64,000 nt of DNA from Chryseobacterium indoltheticum (GCF_003815915.1 NZ_CP033929.1:806001-870000), one strand, 5' to 3'; positions 33,382 to 42,826 are shown, counted from the first letter of the stretch. Program-made: numbers and translations. Notes: a model not told the origin generated them from the sequence alone.

Positions 33382-35676
33382 TTATTTCTTCGGTTTAGCA
33401 CTCATATAAAAACTCAATTTCCCGCCATTCGTAATATCAGAATGCTTCAATGTAAAGTTCTTAATTTCTTTTCCATTTAATAGAATTTTTTCAACATATA
33501 CATTCTTCGGACCTTGGTTAATCGCTTCAATCTCAAATGTTTTTCCGTTTTCTAAATTCAAAACAGCTTGATCAATTGCCGGACTTCCAATTGCATAATC
33601 TTCCGAGCCCGGAGCAACAGGATAAAAACCAAGCGAACTCAAAATATACCACGCACTCATTTGACCTGCATCGTCGTTTCCGCCCAATCCATCCGGACTT
33701 GCTTTGTATTGCATCTCCAAAATACGTCTGATTTGTGCCTGAGTTTTCCAAGGTTGTCCCGCCCAATTGTAGAAATAGGCAACATGATGAGCAGGCTCAT
33801 TTCCGTGAACATAACCGCCAATAATTCCTTCTCGTGTAATGTCTTCTGTGTCTGCAAAAAACTCGTCTGGTAAATGCATGGTGAATAATTCATCCAATTT
33901 TGAAGCGAATTTTTTCTTTCCGCCCAACATTTTAATTAACTCATCCGGATTGTGAGGAACGAAGAAACTATAATTCCAAGAATTCCCTTCAATGAAACCT
34001 TGTCCGTGCGTGCTTAATGCATTAAAATCTTTCTTAAAGCTTCCATCAGCCAAACGTGGACGCATAAATCCTATAGTTTTATCGAAATTATTTTTCCAGT
34101 TTTCAGAACGTTTGATGAATTGATTATAAATTTCCGTTTCACCCAAATGCTTCGCCAATTGAGCAATTGCCCAGTCGTCATAAGCATATTCTAGGGTATT
34201 TGAAACCGAAGTTCCACTTTTATCGGCAGGAATGTATCCTTTATCGATATAATATCCGATGCCTTCATAATTTCTTTTGTTAGCAGTTTCAACACAAGCT
34301 TTTAAAGCTTCTCTTGCATCTCCGGTATAATTTCCTTTAATAATTGCATCTGCGACCACACTCACGCTGTGATAACCGCTCATACACCAATTTTCATTCG
34401 CATAATGCGACCAGATTGGCAACATTTTCATTGAATACTGATTGTAATGCGTCATCATCGATTTCACCATATCATTATTTCGCTTCGGTTGAATAATGTT
34501 AAAAAACGGATGAAGGGCACGATATGTATCCCAAATTGAGAAGGTTGTATAATTGATAAAACCTTCCGCTTTGTGAATGTTTTGGTCTAAACCTTTATAT
34601 TCTCCGTTGACATCGGTGTAAGTTGTCGGATTGATAAAAGTATGATACATCGCTGTATAAAAATTGATTTTTTCAGTTTCAGAACCTTTAATGACAATTT
34701 TATTTAATTCTTTATTCCAGTTTTCCTGTGTTTGAGCTTTTACTTGGTCGAAAGATAAGTTTCCTGCTTCTTTTTCTAGATTTTCTACAGCATTGGCTTG
34801 ACTTACAGGAGAAATAGCTAATTTAATTTCAATCGCTTCATTTTCATTAGTGTCAAAATCAAAATACATTTTCAGATTTTTTCCGGCGATTTCGGGGAAG
34901 TTTTTTGTCTGGTCAAATTTTCTCCAAAATCCTTTATAAACCTGTTTTTCATCATAATTTTTCTGACCGTAAGATTTAAATGGCTTTGAAAACTTCATGG
35001 CAAAATAAACCGTTCTTGTTCTTGCCCAGCCGTTTGTCTGTCTGTAACCTGTAACCGTATTTTCGTTTTCTACACGAAGGTAGGTCCATACATTTTTACC
35101 ATCGTAATTGTAAATTCCGGCCATTAAATCCAGAATAATATGGGCTTGATCAGATTTCGGAAAAGTATAGCGGTGAACTCCAACTCTTGTTGTCGCCGTC
35201 AATTCTGCCAAAATATTATGATCGTCTAATTTTACTTTGTAATATCCGGCTTCTGCTTTTTCGTTTTGATGCGAAAATCTACTTCTGTAACCGCCTTCAG
35301 GATGGGTTGCGGTTCCTGGATTTAATTGTAATTTTCCTACAGTCGGCATGATCAAAAAATCTCCCAGATCAGAATGTCCCGTTCCACTAAAATGGGTTGA
35401 ACTAAAACCGGTAATGGTTTTGTCTTCATAACGATATCCTGCACAATATTTATACACTTCTCCATTGTATTTTCCATTGACTTCAAAGGGAATTGAATCT
35501 GTTTCAGGGCTCAATTGTACCGCTCCGAAAGGTGCTGTTGCGCCGGGATAGGTGTGTCCCATTTTTTCAGTTCCGATCAACGGGTTTATATATTGATGAA
35601 GTTTTTCGAATTTTTGTGCTTTATTTAAACTAAAAATTAAAGTAAATATAAAAATAAGAGTTACGGAATTTTTCAT
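33382..35676 (-). CDS. GH92 family alpha-mannosidase, exported
   Basis: A 764-aa calcium-dependent exo-alpha-mannosidase of GH92, acting on host- or yeast-type N-glycan mannose. Signal peptide about residues 1-20 (MKNSVTLIFIFTLIFSLNKA). GH92 landmarks include YINPLIGTEKMGHTYPGATA, PFGAVQLSPETDS, TGFSSTHFSGTGHSDLGDF, MLPIWSHYANENWCMSGYHS, GYVHGNEPAHHVAYFYNW (calcium/active site) and GGNDDAGQMSAWYILSSLGF, which contains the catalytic base Asp pair. The C-terminal beta domain is complete. No SusC/SusD pair is adjacent, so it is not inside a typical polysaccharide utilisation locus here. Confidence 0.95.
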   Translation of the reverse strand: MKNSVTLIFIFTLIFSLNKAQKFEKLHQYINPLIGTEKMGHTYPGATAPFGAVQLSPETDSIPFEVNGKYNGEVYKYCAGYRYEDKTITGFSSTHFSGTGHSDLGDFLIMPTVGKLQLNPGTATHPEGGYRSRFSHQNEKAEAGYYKVKLDDHNILAELTATTRVGVHRYTFPKSDQAHIILDLMAGIYNYDGKNVWTYLRVENENTVTGYRQTNGWARTRTVYFAMKFSKPFKSYGQKNYDEKQVYKGFWRKFDQTKNFPEIAGKNLKMYFDFDTNENEAIEIKLAISPVSQANAVENLEKEAGNLSFDQVKAQTQENWNKELNKIVIKGSETEKINFYTAMYHTFINPTTYTDVNGEYKGLDQNIHKAEGFINYTTFSIWDTYRALHPFFNIIQPKRNNDMVKSMMTHYNQYSMKMLPIWSHYANENWCMSGYHSVSVVADAIIKGNYTGDAREALKACVETANKRNYEGIGYYIDKGYIPADKSGTSVSNTLEYAYDDWAIAQLAKHLGETEIYNQFIKRSENWKNNFDKTIGFMRPRLADGSFKKDFNALSTHGQGFIEGNSWNYSFFVPHNPDELIKMLGGKKKFASKLDELFTMHLPDEFFADTEDITREGIIGGYVHGNEPAHHVAYFYNWAGQPWKTQAQIRRILEMQYKASPDGLGGNDDAGQMSAWYILSSLGFYPVAPGSEDYAIGSPAIDQAVLNLENGKTFEIEAINQGPKNVYVEKILLNGKEIKNFTLKHSDITNGGKLSFYMSAKPKK

Positions 35677-35742
35677 AAGATTTAAATAGTAAAGTTATGT
35701 TAAATATAAAAAAGTATCTGCCTGTAAATTACAGGATTGAAT

Positions 35743-37395
35743 CTAATCTATCTTATAAAAAAAGCGATTTAAGAAATCATAAACAAAATTTCTATCCTGC
35801 TTTTTAAAATTATCGTCAATGATTATGGAGCCTTTTGGCTGAAATCTAATAATAGGTTTATAATCATCAGCAATTTTTATTTGTTTATAGGGTATTCCGT
35901 GTTCTTCAAGTCTGTCGAGATTACTAGGAAAATACCTTGCGTCAATTTTTACTGTTTTTTCAGAATCTTTGAGCATGTCTAAAATATAATAGGTCTTTTC
36001 GGTTCCATAAATATTTAATACGGCAACTGATGAAAAGAAGAATAAAATATTAACAATTAAAATTCCTTTTAAAATAAAAAGGTTTTTGATTTTAGTATTA
36101 TTTACCTCCAATATAAGCAGCAATATTAGTGGGATCAGATAAAATTGGGGAATATACCGTACCCACCAAGGATCAGAAATAATCAATACAGACGCTAAGA
36201 TTGGAAGAATGCTAATAAAAAGTATTTTTTGCTGATGATTGAGATTTTTAAAACGTTTATAATTGACGATAAAGAATATTAATAAAACAAACAAAAAGCC
36301 ACTATAAAATATACCAAATCCTCCGACGCCAATATCTGCATCAGCCAACCGATTCAGCTCTTTTTGGGAAATGCTGAATGGAATTTTATAAGACATATTA
36401 TCTTTATCAAAAGAACCTGTTTTGGTAAATAATGTAAATGCAAGTTTTTCTATTCGATTATTATTTCTTACAAATCCTTCTGGTGCAAAGCGCTCAAGAA
36501 TATCGATTGACCCTTCTCCTTTTAATGGATAAAATACATGCTTTCCTTCTTTCAAATTTGTAATATATGGGTTGTAATTACAGAATATTAATAAAAAAGA
36601 AGCGCATAGTAATGGTAATATTAAGGTTTTAAGCGATGATATTTTTTTCAAAAACAACAAAATAACCAATATACAAACAGTCAATACACCCAATGTTGGC
36701 ATTGAAGTAAACTTTAAACTTCCACCAATCGTTAAGGTTGTTATAATCAATGCGATATAAATTCTTTCTTTTGTTTTGATAAAAAGAAAAAGAGAACTCA
36801 AAAAGCAAATGATAAACGAATAACTAAGTCCGTCTACATAAAAAGTTAAAATTTGTGAAATTACAACTGGATTGGAAGCTATTAGAATAGCAAAGATCCA
36901 TTGTTGTTTAAGATCAATGCTAAAGGATTCCAAAGCTTTTTTTGTAATCAGTAGTGAAGAGATAAAAAGAAAAATATTGATGGCTTTCCCAGTTTCTATT
37001 TTGCTAAAGAAAGAATAGATACAAGATTGTATTATTTCGGCTCCTTTTGGATAATGCTCCGTCCACACTTTCATTGTACGAGAATGAGATTCACCGTAAA
37101 TAGGATTCCAGCCATTTTTCAACTGAATAATACTTTCCTGATGATAGCTTTGTCCGTCTGCAGAGAGATCAAAAAAATAACCGCTGATTAAAAAACCAAA
37201 TAATAAAATGAGCGCTGTGATAGCCCCTGAAATAAAATTAACTCTACAAATCAAAAGAGAAATGGTTACCGATAGCGGATAATAGAATCTTGTTACATGA
37301 AAGTTTAAAAAAAGGCCAAGCTGACAAATAAGCAAGCAAATGAAAAGATGGAAAATAACAATAAATACTATTTTTTCGAGATAAATTTTATTCAT
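35743..37395 (-). CDS. Polytopic membrane protein, possibly GT-C-type glycosyltransferase
   Basis: A 550-aa inner-membrane protein with about 10-12 hydrophobic helices and a soluble C-terminal tail of about 80 residues (from about 470). After the second or third helix, a loop with FFDLSADGQSYHQESIIQLK and NGWNPIYGESHSRTMKVWTE is rich in Asp, Glu and His, which resembles the catalytic first loop of GT-C enzymes that use lipid-linked sugars. I cannot assign a specific family. It is transcribed alone between GH92 and a two-component system. Confidence 0.7.
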   Translation of the reverse strand: MNKIYLEKIVFIVIFHLFICLLICQLGLFLNFHVTRFYYPLSVTISLLICRVNFISGAITALILLFGFLISGYFFDLSADGQSYHQESIIQLKNGWNPIYGESHSRTMKVWTEHYPKGAEIIQSCIYSFFSKIETGKAINIFLFISSLLITKKALESFSIDLKQQWIFAILIASNPVVISQILTFYVDGLSYSFIICFLSSLFLFIKTKERIYIALIITTLTIGGSLKFTSMPTLGVLTVCILVILLFLKKISSLKTLILPLLCASFLLIFCNYNPYITNLKEGKHVFYPLKGEGSIDILERFAPEGFVRNNNRIEKLAFTLFTKTGSFDKDNMSYKIPFSISQKELNRLADADIGVGGFGIFYSGFLFVLLIFFIVNYKRFKNLNHQQKILFISILPILASVLIISDPWWVRYIPQFYLIPLILLLILEVNNTKIKNLFILKGILIVNILFFFSSVAVLNIYGTEKTYYILDMLKDSEKTVKIDARYFPSNLDRLEEHGIPYKQIKIADDYKPIIRFQPKGSIIIDDNFKKQDRNFVYDFLNRFFYKID

Positions 37396-37481
37396 ATTCT
37401 GTATTTATACAAATATAAAATATTGTAAGAATAAAAGATCACTTTAAAAAAACGAAATTGAAAATAACAAGCCGATAAAGG

Positions 37482-38162
37482 TTATTTTTCAGAAAATCGA
37501 AATCCAATGCCGTGAAGATTTTCAATGATAATGTTTTGTTCGTCTGCAAAAACTTTTCGGAGTCTTGAAATAAAGACATCAAGACTTCTACCCATAAAAT
37601 AATCATCATCGCCCCAAACTGCTTTTAAAATATCTTGTCTTTTTAGAACCGTGTTTTTATGAAGAATGAAATATAGAAGCAATTCAGATTCTCTTTGAGT
37701 AAGAGTAATTTTATTGTCAGACGCTTGTAAAGTATAATTTTTAGGATCAAAATTGTATCTCCCAACTGTATGTTTTTGTGGATAAGATTCTGATTTTTTT
37801 GAACGTTTCAGGAAAACTTCAATCTTCAAAATAAGTTCTTCAATACTGAAAGGCTTTACGAGATAATCGTCGGCGCCAATTTTTAAACCTTTAATTCTGT
37901 CTTCTTTGAGAGCTTTTGCAGAAATAAAAATAATAGGAATTTCTGAGTTTTTTTGACGGATGCTTTTTGCGAGATCAAATCCGTTCATCTCAGGCATCAT
38001 AATATCTAAAAGGCAAATGTCGAAAGTTTGACTGTTGAAAGCTTGAAGAGCAGATTTCCCATCCGAATAATGATTAATTTCATAATAATTTTCCAAACTG
38101 TCCTGAATTAGAAAAGCTATCGTTTGGTCATCTTCGGCATATAAAATTCTGGATTTTTCCAT
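37482..38162 (-). CDS. OmpR/PhoB-type response regulator (system A)
   Basis: 226 aa. Receiver domain: acidic pair in LYAEDDQT, phospho-acceptor Asp in DICLLDIMMPEMNGFDLA (Asp about residue 53), Lys in DDYLVKPF. The C-terminal winged helix (about 130-226) has a recognition region GRSLDVFISRLRKVF, and the segment GRSLDVFISRLRK is identical to that of the regulator at 42140. It is the partner of the kinase 18 bp upstream. TTAAC repeats upstream of the kinase gene are its probable binding sites. Confidence 0.94.
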   Translation of the reverse strand: MEKSRILYAEDDQTIAFLIQDSLENYYEINHYSDGKSALQAFNSQTFDICLLDIMMPEMNGFDLAKSIRQKNSEIPIIFISAKALKEDRIKGLKIGADDYLVKPFSIEELILKIEVFLKRSKKSESYPQKHTVGRYNFDPKNYTLQASDNKITLTQRESELLLYFILHKNTVLKRQDILKAVWGDDDYFMGRSLDVFISRLRKVFADEQNIIIENLHGIGFRFSEK

Positions 38163-38180
38163 TGTTATACAGTATTAAAT

Positions 38181-39428
38181 TTAAAACGGAAAAAATAGAG
38201 TAGTGGTAATTCCCTGATCTTTGTTATTGTCAACTGAAATTTTCCAATTATGTTGCTGAACAATTTTTTTTACATAAAATAAACCCAAGCCAAAACCATT
38301 GATTTCTTCACTTTTATTAGTATTTACTCTGTAAAATTTATCAAAAATATGAGCCAGATTCTTAGCTGGAATACCCATTCCGTTGTCTTTAAATTTTAAA
38401 TATAAACCTTTTGAATCTTTATCTGATGAAATAAGAATCTCTGATTTTGTTTCACAGTATTTAATCGAGTTGTCCAAAAGATTGTAAATGATATTGGTAA
38501 AGTGAAATTCGTCGGCCAAAATGGAGATATTATTCTCAATTTCTATCTGGATTGATATGTTTTCGTTTTTCTGCTTTATGGTATCGGCAATCTCCTGAAT
38601 AAACGGAAGCAAAATAATTTTTTGAGGTTTTAAAGACAATCCTGAAGCATCATTTTTAGCAATATTCAATATTTTTTCAATATGGTTATTGAGTTTATAA
38701 CTTTGATTGATGATAATAGAAGTATAGGTTTGCAACTTTGAATTTCCCTGTACCAATTCTTGTTTATTAAGCGCCTCAGAAGCTAATAAAATAGAGGATA
38801 ACGGAGTTTTAAACTCGTGGGTCATATTATTAATAAAATCCCGTTGCAATTCTGAGAACTTTTTTTGCTGAATGATTGTATAAATTGAATATACATACAC
38901 CAAAAGAATAATAATCAGCGCAAAAGTAAGAAGATACCAAAAACGCAAAGAGCTGATGAGATAAGTTGTTTTGTCCGGAAAACGTATGGAAAAATAATAA
39001 GTAAGATTTTTATGTTTCGGAAACTGAATTACCTTTTCACTGGGCTCTTCCTGATGACTGCTCATGTATTTTCCATAAATCATCTGGTCGCTGTGGCAAT
39101 TGTATAAAGCGTAAACATAATCTGTATTAATTTGAAATCTCGTAAATTCTGTTTTCAGATAATGCTCAAGAACTGCCGGGTGAAATTCGTTATTGATATT
39201 CACCACGTAATAATCATTTGCGATGATTTGAACAGGGTTTTCGGTAAAGGAGGCTTTTCCTTCAGTCATTTTGTCGACAACCTCCATCAGAGCAATATTT
39301 ACTTTCTGATTAAATTTTCTGTCCTCAAGATTATACGCTTGCTTCGTCCACAACAATTGTGCTATCAAAATTCCGATAATAGCAACCAAGCCAAGGCTTA
39401 TAATAATATTGAGTTTCTTAATTCTCAT
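38181..39428 (-). CDS. Sensor histidine kinase (system A)
   Basis: 415 aa from ATG 39428 (MRIKKLNIIISLGLVAIIGI); the frame is open to a TTG four codons further up. Topology: N-terminal membrane helix, periplasmic sensor of about 120 residues, second helix (LLTFALIIILLVYVYSIYTI). The cytoplasmic part has the H-box NNMTHEFKTPLSS (His about residue 210), N-box NLLDNSIKYCE, G1 FKDNGMGIP and G2 NGFGLGLFYV. The signal is unknown. Divergent from a DUF1573 gene with three to four TTAAC-like boxes between. Confidence 0.94.
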   Translation of the reverse strand: MRIKKLNIIISLGLVAIIGILIAQLLWTKQAYNLEDRKFNQKVNIALMEVVDKMTEGKASFTENPVQIIANDYYVVNINNEFHPAVLEHYLKTEFTRFQINTDYVYALYNCHSDQMIYGKYMSSHQEEPSEKVIQFPKHKNLTYYFSIRFPDKTTYLISSLRFWYLLTFALIIILLVYVYSIYTIIQQKKFSELQRDFINNMTHEFKTPLSSILLASEALNKQELVQGNSKLQTYTSIIINQSYKLNNHIEKILNIAKNDASGLSLKPQKIILLPFIQEIADTIKQKNENISIQIEIENNISILADEFHFTNIIYNLLDNSIKYCETKSEILISSDKDSKGLYLKFKDNGMGIPAKNLAHIFDKFYRVNTNKSEEINGFGLGLFYVKKIVQQHNWKISVDNNKDQGITTTLFFPF

Positions 39429-39473
39429 TTTCAAAAGCAATATTATCTAAAAATATCTATATTTTTTTGATCA

Positions 39474-39540
39474 TTAACAACTCGTTAACAAATGTTTGGT
39501 AACGGTTAACAACTTACAATCGTTTTCCGCTCTACATTTG
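39474..39540. promoter_or_regulatory. TTAAC direct repeats and -7 element between system A kinase and DUF1573 gene
   Basis: TTAAC occurs at 39474-39478, 39485-39489 and 39506-39510, i.e. 11 bp and then 21 bp apart, with a GTAAC at 39499-39503. The repeat style (one helical turn) fits PhoB/OmpR-family binding sites. An exact -7 element TACATTTG (39533-39540) follows 22 bp after the last box and lacks a -33 TTTG, so the boxes may replace it, with the regulator acting as activator for the DUF1573 gene at 39595. Confidence 0.6.
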
Positions 39541-39594
39541 TTAAAACAAAAAATAATTATTATTTGATTTCATAATTACTAAAAATTTATACAC

Positions 39595-40005
39595 ATGAAA
39601 AATTTAAAAATTACAGCGCTTCTTGCTGTTTTGGCATTCTCTCCGTTTTATGCAAACGTATTTCCGGTAACTCCGGCTTCAATTGTTAAAAAAGTAGCAG
39701 AAGCTGCAAAATGGAAATCAGAAACTATCGATGTGGGAAAAATTCCTCAGGGAAAACCGAAATTGATCAGATTTGAGTTTACAAACACTTCGTCACAGCC
39801 AATTATGATCGATAAAGTTGCACCATCATGCGGATGTACGACAGCTGATTATACAAAAACTAAAATTTTACCTGGAAAGACAGGATTTGTTGAAGCAAGT
39901 TACAATGCTGCTGCTGAAGGTGCGTTTTCAAAATCAATTACGGTTACGATGAGTGACAACCAAAACCCGAAAGTACTTTCTTTTAAAGGGACTGTTGTGA
40001 AGTAA
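39595..40005 (+). CDS. DUF1573 domain-containing exported protein
   Basis: A 136-aa protein with signal peptide MKNLKITALLAVLAFSPFYA and a single Ig-like DUF1573 domain: FEFTNTSSQPIMIDKVAPSC, GCTTADYTKTKILPGKTGFV, EASYNAAAEGAFSKSITVTM. The pair of Cys in APSCGCTTADY is the family signature. Role unknown; DUF1573 proteins are common periplasmic or surface proteins in Bacteroidota. It is divergent from two-component system A, with repeated boxes upstream, so it is the likely target. It ends in a terminator. Confidence 0.9.
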   Translation: MKNLKITALLAVLAFSPFYANVFPVTPASIVKKVAEAAKWKSETIDVGKIPQGKPKLIRFEFTNTSSQPIMIDKVAPSCGCTTADYTKTKILPGKTGFVEASYNAAAEGAFSKSITVTMSDNQNPKVLSFKGTVVK

Positions 40006-40027
40006 TTAATTTAATTTTGTTCAATAT

Positions 40028-40070
40028 AAAAAACAGTCTGTCAATTATTTGTCAGGCTGTTTTTGTTTTT
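40028..40070 (+). terminator. Intrinsic terminator after the DUF1573 gene
   Basis: Stem AAAACAG-T-CTG / CAG-G-CTGTTTT (one mismatch) is followed by TTGTTTTT. Confidence 0.75.
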
Positions 40071-40110
40071 AAGCCTAAATGTTAGATATAAAGATACAAA
40101 CTCAATTTAA

Positions 40111-40206
40111 AAATAGTTATTTAAGCTTTATGCTTTACAACAATTGAAGAGTAATTTTTACGTATTTGCGCCTATCCAAAATGCTTTTATTTTTAAATAG
40201 CTATTT
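40111..40206. repeat. Inverted repeat in the DUF1573-SDR gap
   Basis: AAATAGTTATTTAA (40111-40124) and TTAAATAGCTATTT (40193-40206) are complementary at 13 of 14 positions. About 70 bp between them holds no ORF. The 274-bp gap has nothing else that I recognise apart from the terminator. Confidence 0.45.
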
Positions 40207-40279
40207 GTAGCATTATTTATCAAACTATTTTGAAGGATAACGTTTTAATATTTGTTATTTTTAAGAAAAAATAAAACGT

Positions 40280-41161
40280 ATGAATCTTTATACACAACCG
40301 ATGTTGCGTGAAGACGCTCTGAAAGATAAAGTGGCCATTGTTACAGGAGGCGGAAGCGGGCTTGGAAAAGCAATGACTAAATATTTTCTTCAATTAGGCG
40401 CAAAAGTGGTCATCACTTCCAGAAATTTGGAAAAACTTCAGGTCACTGCAAAAGAATTGGAAGATGAAACCGGCGGAAAAGTACTTTGTGTTGCCTGTGA
40501 CGTGAGAAATTGGGATGAGGTTGAAGCTATGAAAGAAGCGACTTTGAAAGAGTTCGGCAAAATTGATATTTTATTGAACAATGCTGCCGGGAATTTTATT
40601 TCGCCAACAGAAAGATTAACACATTCTGCTTTCGATTCTATTTTGGATATCGTTTTAAAAGGAACAAAAAACTGTACACTTTCTATCGGAAAACACTGGA
40701 TCGATTCAAAAACTCCGGGAACGGTTTTAAATATTGTAACAACTTATGCCTGGACGGGCTCGGCTTATGTCGTTCCCTCGGCTTGTGCAAAAGCAGGAGT
40801 TTTGGCAATGACAAGAAGTTTGGCAGTAGAATGGGGGAAATATAATATTAGATTTAATGCAATTGCTCCAGGTCCGTTTCCTACAAAAGGAGCTTGGGAT
40901 AGATTGCTTCCCGGTGATATGAAAGATCAATTTGATTTGGCAAAGAAAAATCCACTGAAAAGAGTTGGCGAACATCAGGAATTGGCAAATCTGGCAGCAT
41001 ATCTGGTTTCTGATTTTTCATCTTTTGTAAATGGTGAAGTCGTAACAATTGACGGTGGAGAATGGCTTCAGGGAGCAGGAGAATTTAATATGCTTGAAGA
41101 TATTCCGCAGGAAATGTGGGATACTCTGGAGGCAATGATCAAAGCAAAAAAATCCAATTAG
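40280..41161 (+). CDS. Short-chain dehydrogenase, 2,4-dienoyl-CoA reductase-like
   Basis: A 293-aa Rossmann-fold oxidoreductase. The cofactor loop is VTGGGSGLGKAMTKYF (about residues 20-35) and the NNAAGNF motif is present. The catalytic region VTTYAWTGSAYVVPSACAKA lacks the standard Y-x-x-x-K and instead matches the V-V-P-S-A-x-A-K-A-G form of mitochondrial DECR1, with the following RSLAVEWGKYNIRFNAIAPG and PFPTKGAWDRL also in line. DECR enzymes reduce 2,4-dienoyl-CoA with NADPH during beta-oxidation of unsaturated fatty acids, so that is the best guess. Cytoplasmic; apparently monocistronic. Confidence 0.88.
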   Translation: MNLYTQPMLREDALKDKVAIVTGGGSGLGKAMTKYFLQLGAKVVITSRNLEKLQVTAKELEDETGGKVLCVACDVRNWDEVEAMKEATLKEFGKIDILLNNAAGNFISPTERLTHSAFDSILDIVLKGTKNCTLSIGKHWIDSKTPGTVLNIVTTYAWTGSAYVVPSACAKAGVLAMTRSLAVEWGKYNIRFNAIAPGPFPTKGAWDRLLPGDMKDQFDLAKKNPLKRVGEHQELANLAAYLVSDFSSFVNGEVVTIDGGEWLQGAGEFNMLEDIPQEMWDTLEAMIKAKKSN

Positions 41162-41183
41162 TTATAAATTATTAATTATGAAT

Positions 41184-41242
41184 GATGAGTTTTTAGTTTC
41201 TGGTGATTTAATTTTACTAACAACTAATAACTAAAAAACATC
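41184..41242. repeat. Imperfect inverted repeat
   Basis: GATGAGTTTTTAGTT (41184-41198) and AACTAAAAAACATC (41229-41242) pair with one mismatch and one bulge. It lies in the 146-bp gap between the SDR and nuclease-like genes. AT-rich, no ORF. Confidence 0.5.
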
Positions 41243-41274
41243 ACCAATAATGCTTCTCTATGAAACATAAGTTT

Positions 41275-41282
41275 TATTTTTG
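41275..41282 (+). promoter_or_regulatory. Candidate -7 element
   Basis: TATTTTTG, an exact TAnnTTTG match, 25 bp before ATG 41308. No -33 partner seen. Confidence 0.42.
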
Positions 41283-41307
41283 TTCTTTAATTTAAATTAG
41301 AACCCTA

Positions 41308-42135
41308 ATGAATTTCAGATTTTCAACTTTATTACTATTTGTTTTTGCATGGAGCTTTTCTCAAAATTTAAAAGTAATGTCTTTCAACATCAGACTCAAT
41401 GTAGATTCTGATAAAGAAAACTCATGGACGAACAGGAAACAGGATGCGGTAGATTTATTAAGCTATTACCATCCGGATTATTTCGGCGTTCAGGAAGCGC
41501 TTCCGGAGCAGATGAAAGATATTAAAAATGGTTTAAAAAACTACGATTATGTAGGCGTAGGTAGAGACGATGGGAAAGAAAAAGGTGAATTCTCTGCAAT
41601 ATTTTATGATACCGAAAGGCTGCAAGTGATAAAATCGGGGACATTCTGGCTTTCTGAAACTCCTGAAAAGCCATCAAGAGGATGGGATGCCGACTACAAC
41701 AGAGTTTGTACATATGCAGTTTTTAAAGATAAAAAATCGAAAAAGGAATTCTTGGCAATGAATCTTCATTTTGATCATGTAGGAAATGTGGCAAGAGTGA
41801 AATCTGCAGATTTGATCTTAAAGAAAATTAAAGAAATCAACCCCAAAAATTTACCTTTAACATTAAGCGGAGATTTTAATTTGACGGACGATACAGAACC
41901 AATAAAAATAATCTCTCAAAACCTGAAAGACAGCTTTTATAATTCTGAGAAAAAACATTACGGGCCGAAAGGAACATTTACAGCATTCAATGTAACTGAA
42001 GTTCCGCAGGACAGAATTGATTATATTTTTGTAAAAGGTTTTAAGATAAAATCTAACAGACACATTAACGACAGAAGGGAAAATCTGTTGTATCCGTCGG
42101 ATCATTTCCCAGTTCTGACAGAGCTGCAGTTTTAA
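41308..42135 (+). CDS. Exported endonuclease/exonuclease/phosphatase family protein
   Basis: A 275-aa protein with signal peptide MNFRFSTLLLFVFAWSFSQ. EEP-fold motifs: KVMSFNIRLN (Asn), FGVQEALPEQMKDI (Glu), MNLHFDHVGN, LSGDFNLTDD (Asp-Asn) and YPSDHFPVL (the Asp-His pair). This is the catalytic set of DNase I-like phosphoesterases. Secreted Bacteroidota members of this group have been annotated as nucleases or phosphatases; the substrate (nucleic acid, lipid phosphate or sugar phosphate) cannot be told. The stop is 4 bp from the convergent regulator gene end. Confidence 0.9.
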   Translation: MNFRFSTLLLFVFAWSFSQNLKVMSFNIRLNVDSDKENSWTNRKQDAVDLLSYYHPDYFGVQEALPEQMKDIKNGLKNYDYVGVGRDDGKEKGEFSAIFYDTERLQVIKSGTFWLSETPEKPSRGWDADYNRVCTYAVFKDKKSKKEFLAMNLHFDHVGNVARVKSADLILKKIKEINPKNLPLTLSGDFNLTDDTEPIKIISQNLKDSFYNSEKKHYGPKGTFTAFNVTEVPQDRIDYIFVKGFKIKSNRHINDRRENLLYPSDHFPVLTELQF

Positions 42136-42139
42136 AATA

Positions 42140-42826
42140 TTAATTCTCCGGAAAATCAATTTCAAATCCAATTCCTCGCAGGGATTGGATTTTTATTTCA
42201 GCATCATGCTGAAAATATTTTCGCAATCGGCTGATAAAAACATCAAGACTCCTTCCGGTAAAATAATCGTTGGTTTCCCAAAGATTATCGAGTATGTCGT
42301 CTCGCTTTATTGTTTTATGATTGAATTTCAAAAGATAAAGCAAAAGATCTTTTTCACGAATTGTTAATCTTATTTTTTCTTTTGGATGAGAAAGCAAAAG
42401 CTTATCCGTATCTAAAATATAGCTTCCGATTTTGTATTGGGTAATGGTTTCTGAAGATAAAGTTCTTTTCAGAATATTTTTAATTCTTAAAATTAATTCT
42501 TCAGGATCGCAAGGTTTTGAAATGTAATCATCGGCTCCGATTTTCAGTCCGGTAAGGCGATCTATTTTTTGGTTTTTCGCTGTCAAAAATAAGATTGGAA
42601 AATCAGGTTTGGCTTTTAAAATTACTTTTGCCAAAGAAAACCCATCAAGATTAGGCATCATAATATCTAAAATTCCAATATGGAAATTGAAATCTGATTG
42701 TAAAACAGGTAAAATATCTTCAGGATTCTGAAACCAGGTAACTACAAAATCTTCCAGCTCGAGATATTGTTTCAGGATCATTCCAAAATCTGAATCGTCT
42801 TCTGCCAATAAAATCTTAATCTTCAT
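42140..42826 (-). CDS. OmpR/PhoB-type response regulator (system B)
   Basis: 228 aa. Receiver: LLAEDDSDFG, phospho-Asp in HIGILDIMMPNLDGFSLA (about residue 54), Lys in DDYISKPC. The winged helix (about 130-225) contains NDYFTGRSLDVFISRLRKYF, whose GRSLDVFISRLRK is the same as in system A. It overlaps the kinase gene by 11 bp, so the two are translationally coupled. The same binding motif is expected as for system A, and TTAACC boxes are indeed present upstream of the kinase. Confidence 0.94.
   Translation of the reverse strand: MKIKILLAEDDSDFGMILKQYLELEDFVVTWFQNPEDILPVLQSDFNFHIGILDIMMPNLDGFSLAKVILKAKPDFPILFLTAKNQKIDRLTGLKIGADDYISKPCDPEELILRIKNILKRTLSSETITQYKIGSYILDTDKLLLSHPKEKIRLTIREKDLLLYLLKFNHKTIKRDDILDNLWETNDYFTGRSLDVFISRLRKYFQHDAEIKIQSLRGIGFEIDFPEN

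Noticed and set aside
33174..33401. N-terminal extension of the aldo/keto reductase
   Set aside because: The extra frame runs through a dispersed repeat and does not resemble the family; ATG 33173 fits the family start.
33382..35676. Polysaccharide utilisation locus around the GH92 mannosidase
   Set aside because: No SusC/SusD pair or further glycosidases are adjacent; the flanking genes are an aldo/keto reductase and a membrane protein.
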